NCBI GenBank assembly: GCA_030430075.1
Contig: JAUIGN010000018.1
Location: 1-64,000 of the forward strand
DNA from: a bacterium
GTDB taxonomy: Bacteria; Planctomycetota; Planctomycetia; Pirellulales; Pirellulaceae
Direction: 5' to 3'
Length of the DNA: 64,000 nt
Each line of letters opens with the position of its first letter. Position 1 is the first letter of the stretch. Under the pieces are notes generated by a model. That model saw nothing but the letters and a program-made list of their open reading frames with translations, was not told the DNA's origin and searched no databases. Below are positions 18,363 through 25,866 of the stretch, in pieces. The position numbers were made by a program, and so were the translations under genes.

Positions 18363-20483
18363 TCACGGTTCGAAGTAGATATCCGTCGACCCGCCGAACT
18401 TGGCAGGCAGGGGAATGTTCGACCAGGCCGGGTCATCACCGATCCGAAACTCCCATTGGCCGGCCAGTTCCATTTGCTGGTCACCCGAACGCAGTACGGG
18501 GGGCTTCTCCAGCCCGCCCCGACCTCCGCGATCGGCAACGCGCACCGCAAGCAGGTTGGCGTCGTTGGCATGGATCATAGCGGGTTCGATGACAAACATC
18601 TGGCCGCTTGCAGCAGACTGGTCGACGTTGGCCAGGGGATGGCCGTTGAGCCAGGCGGCGAGGTGATCGCCACCGTCGGGGATCGCCAGCAGCAGGCCGC
18701 CGTTGTGCATCCAGCGTTGGGGAACGCGGACCACGCAGCGGTACCAGCCGACACCGTCGTAGTCATCCAGGGCCCCTGCCGTGGCGGCTTCCCAACTGGA
18801 TGGAACGGGCAGCAAGGACCAGCGCTGTTCGAGTTGTCGCCGGCGGGTTGCCAGGGAAATGTCGTCTCGCGGCGGAAGTCCGGCGACCCAGTAGAGGCCG
18901 TTGACGAGCAGCGTTGCAGAGTGCGGTTCGTCAAAGTCGGCCTTGTGCCCCAACGACGAATAGAACGAGCGGCCCCCGTCGCTGCGCTGGAAGGTCCAGG
19001 CGATCGGCTCGGCGGGTTGCCCTTCGATGGCTCCGGTCGCGATGACGGTCGTCCCCTGGGCCAATGGCGAGGTCTGGTAGAGCGATCCACCCAGGGGAAA
19101 CGTTGGCTGGCTGATCCCGGTGGCAATTGCATGTTGGCGCTGATCGGGATTCAGCGAACCGGTCGCTTTCAACGAATTGCCGTGGTGCCCGTGGTAGTTT
19201 CCACCAAAGACCTCTGCGTCAAACTCCGGCCAGTCCTGGTAGCCTTCGGGAGGGGCCTTCTGTCGCAGAGAGAAAGCGTGGCTGGCGGTGCGAATGCCCA
19301 TCACCGGTTTGCCGGCCGCGACGAACCGCCGCACGGCGTCCATTGCCGCCGGTTTCAATACTCGTCGACGAATGCTGAACAGAGCCACGTCGGCCTCGTC
19401 GAGAACATCCAGGCCCGGAATCTCATTCCGTTCGGTTTCACTGCCGTGGACAAAGCTGACGCGAAAGTCGTGACCCAGGTGGCGGATGGCGAATTCAGGG
19501 AGCGTGCGGTTGGTCTCGTATTCGTCTTCCGCCATCACGATCACCAGGTGCCGCCGTCGATCGTTTTTCGAGCGAAACGGTTGGCCGCCCAGGAACTGGT
19601 CGCTGGTGATCGTGGGGCAGACGTGACGTTCCACGTGAGCAACGATCAGGTCGGTCCCCGTGAAGTGGCTGACATAAGGCCAGCGTGCCGGGTTATACAT
19701 GGTGTCGGTCATGTCGCGCATCAACACGACATGTTTCCCATTGCGGGCCATTTGCCGCAAGCCAAACGGGCGTCCCAGGACGCACATGTTGGTGTGAACC
19801 CCGGTGAGGATGACATTCTTGATGCCCCGCTGCTCCAGGATGCTCCAAACTTCCTCGCCGCGATCGCTGATGTAGTCGCGCTCGGCGTCGATCGTGATCA
19901 GGTCAGATTGCTGCTTCCAGGGCGTACCCGGATTGCGGCCCATCGCCTTCAGCTTGGCGGCCCAAGCCTGATGTTCTTGCGGATCGTCATCCTCGCCGCC
20001 GTCCGACTGGTCGATGGGATAGGTTGCCTTTTCTTCGCTGGGGATCCGCGAACACCAGGCGTCGATCTCGGCCGGCAACGATGCGGCCTCCGGCACAGCA
20101 ACTGCCCGCCGGCGGGCCGGATGGTCCTCGTAGGCGGCCATGCAGTCACTGGGCGAATGAATGATGGTCACACCCTGCGCGCGGGCTTTCTTGATCACCT
20201 GGTCGAGGCGCGGTGCGAACTCTTCCAACCGGCGGACGGCATTCAGGCAGTGATGGTAGTCCCACACGTCACACACGATCAGCGCGGTTTCTGCGGCGGA
20301 CCATGTTTCGTTCCGATCGAGCCGATGGTAGCGGCCCGTGGCGGGGCCGGTTTCGGTCTGATAGGTCAGCGTCAATGGCAGCATGGCATCTTCCGCGTGC
20401 CCGGGCCCGACCAGTGCAAGCGAGACCAGGACCGCGGCGGTCGTGCGGGCGACAATCGCCGTTGAAAGGTGAAACCGGTTCAC
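18363..20483 (-). CDS. Secreted three-part protein: isochorismatase-like hydrolase, ThuA-like domain, galactose-binding-like C-terminus
   Basis: 706 residues from GTG 20483, supported by GGAGG about 8 nt upstream. A signal peptide ends near GPGHAED. Residues about 60-275 form an isochorismatase-like cysteine hydrolase: ALIVCDVWDYHHC (Asp), a central Lys, and ILTGVHTNMCVLGRPFG with the nucleophile Cys. Residues about 290-520 match ThuA-like domains (VIVMAEDEYETNRTLPEFA, ALFSIRRRVL, VMGIRTASHAF, GNYHGHHG, FYSSLGHKADF). Residues about 530-706 are a beta-sandwich with the RVPQRWMHNGGLLLAIPDGG type found in galactose-binding sialate-esterase and beta-galactosidase domains. All parts lie in one intact frame. 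ThuA proteins are linked to trehalose and sugar use and isochorismatase-like enzymes cleave C-N or ether bonds; the combined substrate is unknown. Confidence 0.88.
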   Translation of the reverse strand: MNRFHLSTAIVARTTAAVLVSLALVGPGHAEDAMLPLTLTYQTETGPATGRYHRLDRNETWSAAETALIVCDVWDYHHCLNAVRRLEEFAPRLDQVIKKARAQGVTIIHSPSDCMAAYEDHPARRRAVAVPEAASLPAEIDAWCSRIPSEEKATYPIDQSDGGEDDDPQEHQAWAAKLKAMGRNPGTPWKQQSDLITIDAERDYISDRGEEVWSILEQRGIKNVILTGVHTNMCVLGRPFGLRQMARNGKHVVLMRDMTDTMYNPARWPYVSHFTGTDLIVAHVERHVCPTITSDQFLGGQPFRSKNDRRRHLVIVMAEDEYETNRTLPEFAIRHLGHDFRVSFVHGSETERNEIPGLDVLDEADVALFSIRRRVLKPAAMDAVRRFVAAGKPVMGIRTASHAFSLRQKAPPEGYQDWPEFDAEVFGGNYHGHHGNSLKATGSLNPDQRQHAIATGISQPTFPLGGSLYQTSPLAQGTTVIATGAIEGQPAEPIAWTFQRSDGGRSFYSSLGHKADFDEPHSATLLVNGLYWVAGLPPRDDISLATRRRQLEQRWSLLPVPSSWEAATAGALDDYDGVGWYRCVVRVPQRWMHNGGLLLAIPDGGDHLAAWLNGHPLANVDQSAASGQMFVIEPAMIHANDANLLAVRVADRGGRGGLEKPPVLRSGDQQMELAGQWEFRIGDDPAWSNIPLPAKFGGSTDIYFEP

Positions 20484-20772
20484 GTCGTGTCCTCCAGGTA
20501 GGGGCGGGATGCAGGTGCCGTGATTCTAATCGAAGGGGAGGACCGCTGCACGCACGTGATGCGGCGGCCGACATTGGTACGGTGGATCGCCAGGCAGGTT
20601 CCCTGGATGACCGGGGGCGTCTGTCGAGTGACGCAGCGCCGAGCGTTGGCACACTTGAAACGAGATCCAAACGACGTCAGACTTGTCCTTTCGCAATTGC
20701 AGGCAGCGACCTTGATTCTCCTTCGGCCGGAGGCCAACGTGTCGCAGCGAACCCTGACCCCAGGAACGTGAC

Positions 20773-22134
20773 GTGTCGGAAAAGAACTTACCCTGGTACC
20801 AGGGAATCACCGGTTATCAATGGCTCGTCCTGATCATTGCCTCGCTGGGATGGGTCTTCGACGTCTTCGAGGGGCAGATCTTTGTGGCCTCGATGCGGGA
20901 CGCCATGCCGCAACTGCTGGGCGTCGTGGCAGACCATCCGTCGGTCGGCAAATGGAATGACCTGGCGTTCGCCAGCTTTCTGTTAGGAGGGGCGTTCGGC
21001 GGCGTCGCATTCGGCGTCCTCAGCGACAAGATTGGCCGTTCGACCACGATGATCGTGACGATTCTGTTCTACTCGCTTTTCACCTGCATCACCGCGTTTT
21101 CCCAAGAGGCGTGGCACATGGTCGTGCTCCGTTTCCTGGTCGCCATGGGCGTGGGAGGGGAATGGGCCGTCGCGACCGCGATGGTGGCCGAAGTGATGCC
21201 CAAGCGGTCGCGCCCGATCATGAGTTCCATCTTCCACGGTTCCAGCGTGTTCGGGACGTTGTTGGCGGCCGCGGCCGGCGCATTCGTCGTCGGCAATCCC
21301 GACCTCGGCGAATCGGCCTGGCGGTGGGGGTTTGCCATCGGCGTGATCCCCGCTTGCCTGACGCTCTTTGTCCGCTGGAAGCTCAAAGAGCCCGATCAGT
21401 GGGTGCGTGCACGCGAGCAGGGTGCGGCCGACGACACACAGCGGACCGGGCAATTGTTGCACTTGTTTCATGCGGAGAATTTGCGGAACACCCTGGTCGG
21501 CGTCAGCCTGGCTTCCATTGGCCTGGTCACGTTTTGGGGCGGACATATCTATGGCAAGAATGCCCTGTTGCGGCATGCCCAACAGCGCGTCCTGAGCGAG
21601 GCGGGGGTGGCCGCGGACGCCCCCAAGGATGTCGTCGCAGCCACGTTGGCCGAGAGTCGGCCGGAGTTGAAAAGCGCAGAGATGTTGAGCATGGTGCTGA
21701 ACACGATTGGCGGCGGCTTGGGGCTGGTCCTATTCGGCACCATCTCCAATCGGATTGGACGCAAAGGCGCGTTCGTGCTCTACCACGCGGTCGCCTTCTT
21801 CATGATGGTCCTCCTCTTCAAAGTCCTGATTCCCGGGGACGCATCGGCCTTGGTGCTGGCGATCACCTTGCCGGTCTTCGGATTTTTTACGCTGGGAATG
21901 CATGCCGGATATGCGGTCTATTTCCCCGAACTCTATCCCACCCGCTTGCGCGGAACAGGAGCCGGGTTTTGTTTCAATATGGGACGCCTGGCAACCGCTG
22001 CGGCATTCTTTACATTTTCCTATTACACGGTGACCAATGAGAGCAAGGCCCTGATGTTATCGCCTCTCTACCTGGCCGGGTGCATTATCGTGCTCCTTGG
22101 CCGCGAGACGCGCGGCGAAGAACTTCCTGACTAG
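20773..22134 (+). CDS. Major facilitator superfamily transporter
   Basis: 453 residues from GTG 20773, with AGGA about 9 nt upstream. It shows the twelve-helix MFS pattern: helix 1 WLVLIIASLGWVFDVFEG, then the loop 2-3 motif FGVLSDKIGRSTTMI (GxxxDRxGR-like), RFLVAMGVGGEWAVATAMV in helix 4-5, a central cytosolic loop with WKLKEPDQWVRAREQG, and the second-half counterpart FGTISNRIGRKGAFV. The DVFEG and GGEWAVA motifs recall sugar- and aromatic-acid:H+ symporters. The substrate is not determinable; neighbours suggest import of sugars or organic acids. An unusual insert after residue 260 (HAQQRVLSEAGVAADAPKD) adds a soluble loop between helices 7 and 8. It is divergent from the isochorismatase fusion across 289 bp. 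Confidence 0.93.
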   Translation: MSEKNLPWYQGITGYQWLVLIIASLGWVFDVFEGQIFVASMRDAMPQLLGVVADHPSVGKWNDLAFASFLLGGAFGGVAFGVLSDKIGRSTTMIVTILFYSLFTCITAFSQEAWHMVVLRFLVAMGVGGEWAVATAMVAEVMPKRSRPIMSSIFHGSSVFGTLLAAAAGAFVVGNPDLGESAWRWGFAIGVIPACLTLFVRWKLKEPDQWVRAREQGAADDTQRTGQLLHLFHAENLRNTLVGVSLASIGLVTFWGGHIYGKNALLRHAQQRVLSEAGVAADAPKDVVAATLAESRPELKSAEMLSMVLNTIGGGLGLVLFGTISNRIGRKGAFVLYHAVAFFMMVLLFKVLIPGDASALVLAITLPVFGFFTLGMHAGYAVYFPELYPTRLRGTGAGFCFNMGRLATAAAFFTFSYYTVTNESKALMLSPLYLAGCIIVLLGRETRGEELPD

Positions 22135-22164
22135 CGTCGCCGGGTGAGTGTATGCCCCCCCCCG

Positions 22165-22318
22165 TTTTGTTCGGCGCGGGTTTCCGACCTGCTGCTCGGC
22201 GCGGGTCTCCGACCTCTCGCTCGGCGCGGTTTTCCAACCTGCTGCTCGGCGCGGTTTCCGACCTCTCGCTCGGCGCGGGTCTCCGACCCCGCCGAAACCG
22301 CCGACCGAAGGTCTCCCA
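22165..22318 (-). repeat. Array 1 of GGTCGGAGACC-type hairpin repeats
   Basis: Read on the minus strand, a lead segment GAGACCTTCGGTCGGC then GTTTCGGCGG is followed by about five units of 24-27 bp, each made of GGTCGGAGACCCGCGCCGAGC or a variant (GGTCGGAAACC, GGTTGGAAAACC), with short linkers alternating between GAGA and AGCA. In the best units GGGTC and GACCC pair around GGA. The same lead and core recur on the plus strand at 49168-49360. Located directly 3' of the MFS gene. Confidence 0.85.
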
Positions 22319-22398
22319 TTCCTGTCGCACTCGCTGGGAGAATTCATGAACCAACGAAGATTCCGTACCAGCCCCTGGGCTGCAATCATGTCCGCTGG

Positions 22399-22515
22399 AC
22401 GCCCTCCAGGCGTTGCGCGCATCAGCCGGAACGGGTTCGCTCCCGTTTCCGGTTTGCTCGACGGCCAACAAGAACCGCGGGCCAACGCCCAACGGCTGAC
22501 GAATGATTCGGACCA
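22399..22515 (+). repeat. Dispersed intergenic repeat element, copy B
   Basis: Same orientation as copy A and same word order: CGCATCAGCCGGAACG, TTTCCGGTTTGCTCGACGG, AAGAACCGCGGGCC, AACGCCCAACGGCTGACGAA. It is clearly diverged from copy A but the end word AACGCCCAACGGCTGA is exact. It lies about 90 bp after array 1 and 130 bp before the next gene. Confidence 0.7.
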
Positions 22516-22643
22516 GTTCCCAAGGGCTGATGCATGACCGGCTTCATCGCTCTCGGCGTCGTTCGCCGCACGGCGACCCAACTGCCCGGTATTGATTCGA
22601 CCACTTTCTTAGATCGACCTTCTTCTTAGCAAAGGATTCCTGC

Positions 22644-23696
22644 GTGAGTGACCCGGTTCGTTTTGGCTTGATTGGATACGGCCTGTTCGGTGCCCACCAC
22701 GCTGCGGCGATCGCCGCGGGCGAGGATACCGAATTGGCTGCGGTGGCAGTGCGGTCTGAGGCCAGCCAGGAAGCGGCCGGCGAGGACCACCCCGGCGCGG
22801 ACGTCGGGGGTGACTACCGCGAATTGTTGAACCGCCAGGACATCGACATCGTTTCCGTCGTGGCGCCCAACGCGCTGCACTACGAGATCGGTAAAGCGGT
22901 CCTCAATGCCAACAAACACCTGCTGCTCGAGAAACCGATGGCGCTCTCGTTGAGCCAATGTGACGAGCTCGTGTCACTGGCGGAGACGCGGCGCCGCGTC
23001 CTGGCGGTCGGGCATGAGCTGCGGTTGTCTTCGCTGTGGGGCGGAGTCAAGGAATTGATCGACGAAGGCGCCATCGGCCGCCCCATGTACGCGATGATCG
23101 AACTCTCCCGCTTCCCCTACCGCCAAGGGTCCCAGGGATGGCGCTACGACATTCAGAGTGTAGGGAGTTGGATCCTGGAGGAACCGATCCACTTTTTCGA
23201 TCTGGCCCGCTGGTATCTGTCGGCCTGCGGGGAGCCCGAGTCCGTCTATGCACGCGCCAACTCGCGACATCGAAAGCACCCCGAGTTGAAAGACAATTTT
23301 TCCGCCATCGTCAACTTTCCGGGCGGTGCCTACGCGGTCGTCTCGCAAACATTGTCGGCGTTCGGGCACCACCAGACTGCCAAAATCACCGGAACGGATG
23401 GGACCATCTGGGCCAACTGGAGTGCTGCCGATGCGCGATCGGACGAGGTGTCGTTCGAGCTGCGTTACGGGATCGGGGATGATGTCGTAACCAAGACGTT
23501 TGATAAGCCGACGGGGGAACTGCTGGAACTTGCCGACGAGATTGCGGCCGTGGCCAAATGCGTCAAGACGGGCGATCCGCCACCCTGTTCCGGCGTCGAC
23601 GGCCGCTGGTCGACGCTGCTCTGCCTGGCCGCCGAGCGATCCGTTGATTCGGGTCAGGTGATCGCCATGGATGACTTCGTGCAACGCGGCAGGTAG
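22644..23696 (+). CDS. Gfo/Idh/MocA family oxidoreductase
   Basis: 350 residues from GTG 22644, with AAAGGA about 8 nt upstream. RFGLIGYGLFGAHHAAAI is the Rossmann NAD(P)-binding turn and HLLLEKPMALSLSQCDELV contains the canonical EKP catalytic-lysine motif. EEPIHFFDLARWYL in the C-terminal domain supplies the usual His and Asp of the active site. It should be a cytoplasmic NAD(P)-dependent sugar or inositol dehydrogenase; the substrate is unknown. It differs strongly from the copy at 12393, so it is not a recent duplicate. A membrane-protein gene begins within 50 bp after its stop and is probably co-transcribed. Confidence 0.94.
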   Translation: MSDPVRFGLIGYGLFGAHHAAAIAAGEDTELAAVAVRSEASQEAAGEDHPGADVGGDYRELLNRQDIDIVSVVAPNALHYEIGKAVLNANKHLLLEKPMALSLSQCDELVSLAETRRRVLAVGHELRLSSLWGGVKELIDEGAIGRPMYAMIELSRFPYRQGSQGWRYDIQSVGSWILEEPIHFFDLARWYLSACGEPESVYARANSRHRKHPELKDNFSAIVNFPGGAYAVVSQTLSAFGHHQTAKITGTDGTIWANWSAADARSDEVSFELRYGIGDDVVTKTFDKPTGELLELADEIAAVAKCVKTGDPPPCSGVDGRWSTLLCLAAERSVDSGQVIAMDDFVQRGR

Positions 23697-23743
23697 AGGT
23701 CTTTCCCATTTCAACGCTGACCGGATACCGGATTCTGTTCCTG

Positions 23744-24760
23744 ATGGCGGCCGTCTTGAATGTCGTGCTGGCGATCGTCAGCGGGCTGTTTCCGGACCCG
23801 TTCTTTGCCCTCTTCGCAACCGTTCCGCCGGACGATCCCTGCCCTTGGAGTTGGGTGGCGGTGGCGATCGGAGCCTGCGGCCTGCTCTACCTGTACGCTG
23901 CGTGGCGGCCCGAACAGGCGGACGTCGCCATCGCGGTGGGGCTCGTCTCCAAGATGATGGGTCCCATCGCGTGGTTGGGAATGCTGGGACTGGGCCGAGC
24001 GACGCCGGCCCTGTTTCCGCTGGTGGTCGGCGGCGACATCATCTGGTGGCTGCCATTCGCCTGGTTCCTGTTGAGACGGACGCCGTGGCGGAAGACCGTC
24101 ATCGCCTGGTTCTCCGTGGCGGCCCACCTGGCGGCCTCCGTCGGCCTGTTGTTGGTTGCCCAGGGAACCGAATTGAACACGGACCTCGCCGCCCGGCAGC
24201 AGTGGATTGTCGCGTCGATCGGGATCTGGGTGGCCACCTGGACCTGTTGGTCGGTCTCTTCGTTGAGCCTGCTGGCAGTCTGCCTGGCATGGTCTGACAC
24301 GTTGCGGCAACCTGGGAAGTGGCGGCTGGCTGAGTTTGCTGCCGCGATCGTGGCCGTCGGTGTCTGCTTCGATCTGGCCGGCGAATCGGTCGCCGTCACG
24401 CAGTTGACGCGCTCGGGTCTCAGCCTGCCAGATTTCGCCTTCTATGCGCGGTGGTACCAGTGGCTGAGCCCGCTTGTTGCCAACGGCCTTTATCCGGTCG
24501 GAGGTATCGTTCTGAGTTGTCTGGCCTGGCAATCCGGCCAGTTGCGGGGCGCTGCGGGTGTGGCCGGTTTCGCCATGTGGAGTTGCGCGATCATCCTGAC
24601 CATTGCCACGCTGGTCAGTCAAACCGCGATCATGACCGCCAGCGGGGCGTTGATCATGCTCCTCTACCTGTACTGGGCGACCAGCCTGGGCATTCGCTGG
24701 CGACCGACGTCGGACAGCGCAGGGCGCGAGCCACGGTCTGGCGACCGTGGCTCCGGGTGA
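23744..24760 (+). CDS. Polytopic membrane protein of unknown function
   Basis: 338 residues from ATG 23744. At least eight hydrophobic spans are visible, for example VLNVVLAIVSGLFP, WVAVAIGACGLLYLYAAW, FPLVVGGDIIWWLPFAWFL, WIVASIGIWVATWTCWSV and GALIMLLYLYWATSLGI. The first half resembles small bacterial membrane proteins that start TGYRxLF. In-frame codons before the ATG read ISTLTGYRILFL, so the true start may be an ATT at 23708, which has AGAGG upstream; this would complete the first helix. The last residues (SDSAGREPRSGDRGSG) are encoded by an inverted repeat and may have been added by read-through into it. No function can be assigned. Confidence 0.75.
   Translation: MAAVLNVVLAIVSGLFPDPFFALFATVPPDDPCPWSWVAVAIGACGLLYLYAAWRPEQADVAIAVGLVSKMMGPIAWLGMLGLGRATPALFPLVVGGDIIWWLPFAWFLLRRTPWRKTVIAWFSVAAHLAASVGLLLVAQGTELNTDLAARQQWIVASIGIWVATWTCWSVSSLSLLAVCLAWSDTLRQPGKWRLAEFAAAIVAVGVCFDLAGESVAVTQLTRSGLSLPDFAFYARWYQWLSPLVANGLYPVGGIVLSCLAWQSGQLRGAAGVAGFAMWSCAIILTIATLVSQTAIMTASGALIMLLYLYWATSLGIRWRPTSDSAGREPRSGDRGSG
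24728..24753. terminator. Perfect 11-bp inverted repeat between convergent genes
   Basis: GAGCCACGGTC (24728-24738) and GACCGTGGCTC (24743-24753) pair exactly around TGGC. It ends 5 bases before the stop of the plus-strand membrane-protein gene and 31 bases from the stop of the convergent reductase gene, a placement expected for a bidirectional terminator. No T-tract is seen; a mobile palindrome is the alternative. Confidence 0.55.
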
Positions 24761-24783
24761 CATCCGTCCACTTCGATGGGAGA

Positions 24784-25866
24784 TCAGGGAACGGCTGCCG
24801 GCCGTGGCTCCAGTTTGAGCTCGTATCCGGCGGCTTCGAGAAGGCCGAGCAGTGGTTGGGAGCCGAGCACCTGGTAGGCGGTTGCGGCCCCTCCGGCCGG
24901 CGGTCGTGCTTTGACCAGCCGTGTCGCAACGAAGACTGCCGGCAGTGCCGCCAATCGCTGTCCGTCGGCATGGGCAATCACCGCGCCTCGGCCCACAGCC
25001 CGCCCATCCGCAAATGACTCAACCATCACCTGCCCGCCGGAAGACCCGACGAAGCTCAACAGCCGGCTCCAGGGAACTAGGCGGGGGATCAGCCACCGTC
25101 CCGCGAACGGCGCGTAGCGTGAGGCAAGCCGAAAAGAGGTGGTCACACCCGCCAGCTCGAAGCCGACCTTCACGACCAGCGACTTGAGGTCGAGTGCAGC
25201 GGGCAAGATTTCATAGTCGGGACTGTTGAAGTTCAGCACGCGGCGGCAGCCGAACGGGGCGTAGAGGGAAACCCGTTCCGAGTCGCCAAACCCAATCAGC
25301 GTGCCCTGGGGGGCGGCAATCGGTAAGCCGATCGAGGCGGCCGCCGATTCGACGGCGCCGCGGCCCTTCGGATTGCGGTTGCCGATGAACAACGTGACTC
25401 GAAGATGGTCAACCGCCAACTCGGCTTCCGCGCACAGCACGTGAGCGATCGCGCCGGAGATGCCGGGCAGCGACGAACAGCCATAAGCGGCTGTGAGGCC
25501 GGCTGTCGCGAACTCTGCAGACCGGCCCCGCACGATGGCAGCGTAGTTGCGGTCGTCGGTGATGTCCACATAGTGACAGCGGGTGGCGAGGCAGGCATCC
25601 AGCAGGGATTCACCGAGTGTCGAGAATGGTCCGGCGGCATTGATGGCGACACGGTGCCCGTTCACCGCCGCGCGGCAGCCGGCGGCATCGCTGACGCTGG
25701 CTGCAATCCCCCGGTTCGGTCCGCCGTAACTGCTGGCAGCGCGCTCGGCCCGATGCCGGTTGCGGCCGGCGATCGTCACTCTCAACCCGGCCCCAATCAG
25801 CTCGCGGACAACATGCGCGCCAAAGGTCCCATAGCCGCCGAAAACGATGGCATCACAGGCAGCCAA
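24784..25866 (-). CDS. Saccharopine dehydrogenase-like NAD(P)-binding reductase
   Basis: 360 residues from TTG 25866, which immediately follows the stop codon of the kinase gene (TAG then TTG), with AGGTGG just upstream inside the kinase reading frame. The N-terminus MAACDAIVFGGYGTFGAHVV is a Rossmann GxGxxG motif, followed by VTIAGRNRHRAE for the NADP ribose. HYVDITDD and YGCSSLPGISGAI match the saccharopine-dehydrogenase/trans-acting enoyl-reductase group. Members act on diverse substrates, so the lysine-pathway reaction is not implied. Tight coupling to a protein kinase suggests co-expression. The stop converges on the membrane-protein gene at 24760. Confidence 0.9.
   Translation of the reverse strand: MAACDAIVFGGYGTFGAHVVRELIGAGLRVTIAGRNRHRAERAASSYGGPNRGIAASVSDAAGCRAAVNGHRVAINAAGPFSTLGESLLDACLATRCHYVDITDDRNYAAIVRGRSAEFATAGLTAAYGCSSLPGISGAIAHVLCAEAELAVDHLRVTLFIGNRNPKGRGAVESAAASIGLPIAAPQGTLIGFGDSERVSLYAPFGCRRVLNFNSPDYEILPAALDLKSLVVKVGFELAGVTTSFRLASRYAPFAGRWLIPRLVPWSRLLSFVGSSGGQVMVESFADGRAVGRGAVIAHADGQRLAALPAVFVATRLVKARPPAGGAATAYQVLGSQPLLGLLEAAGYELKLEPRPAAVP

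Larger units (their letters stand above)
22135..22643. other. 509-bp repeat-rich intergenic region
   Basis: Lies between the MFS gene and a Gfo/Idh/MocA gene on the same strand. It has no supportable gene: the short frames are created by the repeats, which are open in several frames. It holds the GGTCGGAGACC array (22165-22318) and copy B of the dispersed element (about 22399-22515). Confidence 0.75.

Noticed and set aside
18279..20465. 728-codon plus-strand frame
   Set aside because: It lies fully antisense to the isochorismatase-ThuA gene, whose motifs, signal peptide and ribosome site are clear; the plus product has none.
22131..22581. Overlapping short ORFs in the first repeat array
   Set aside because: The repeats are open in several frames on both strands; none has a ribosome site plus domain, so no CDS is called.
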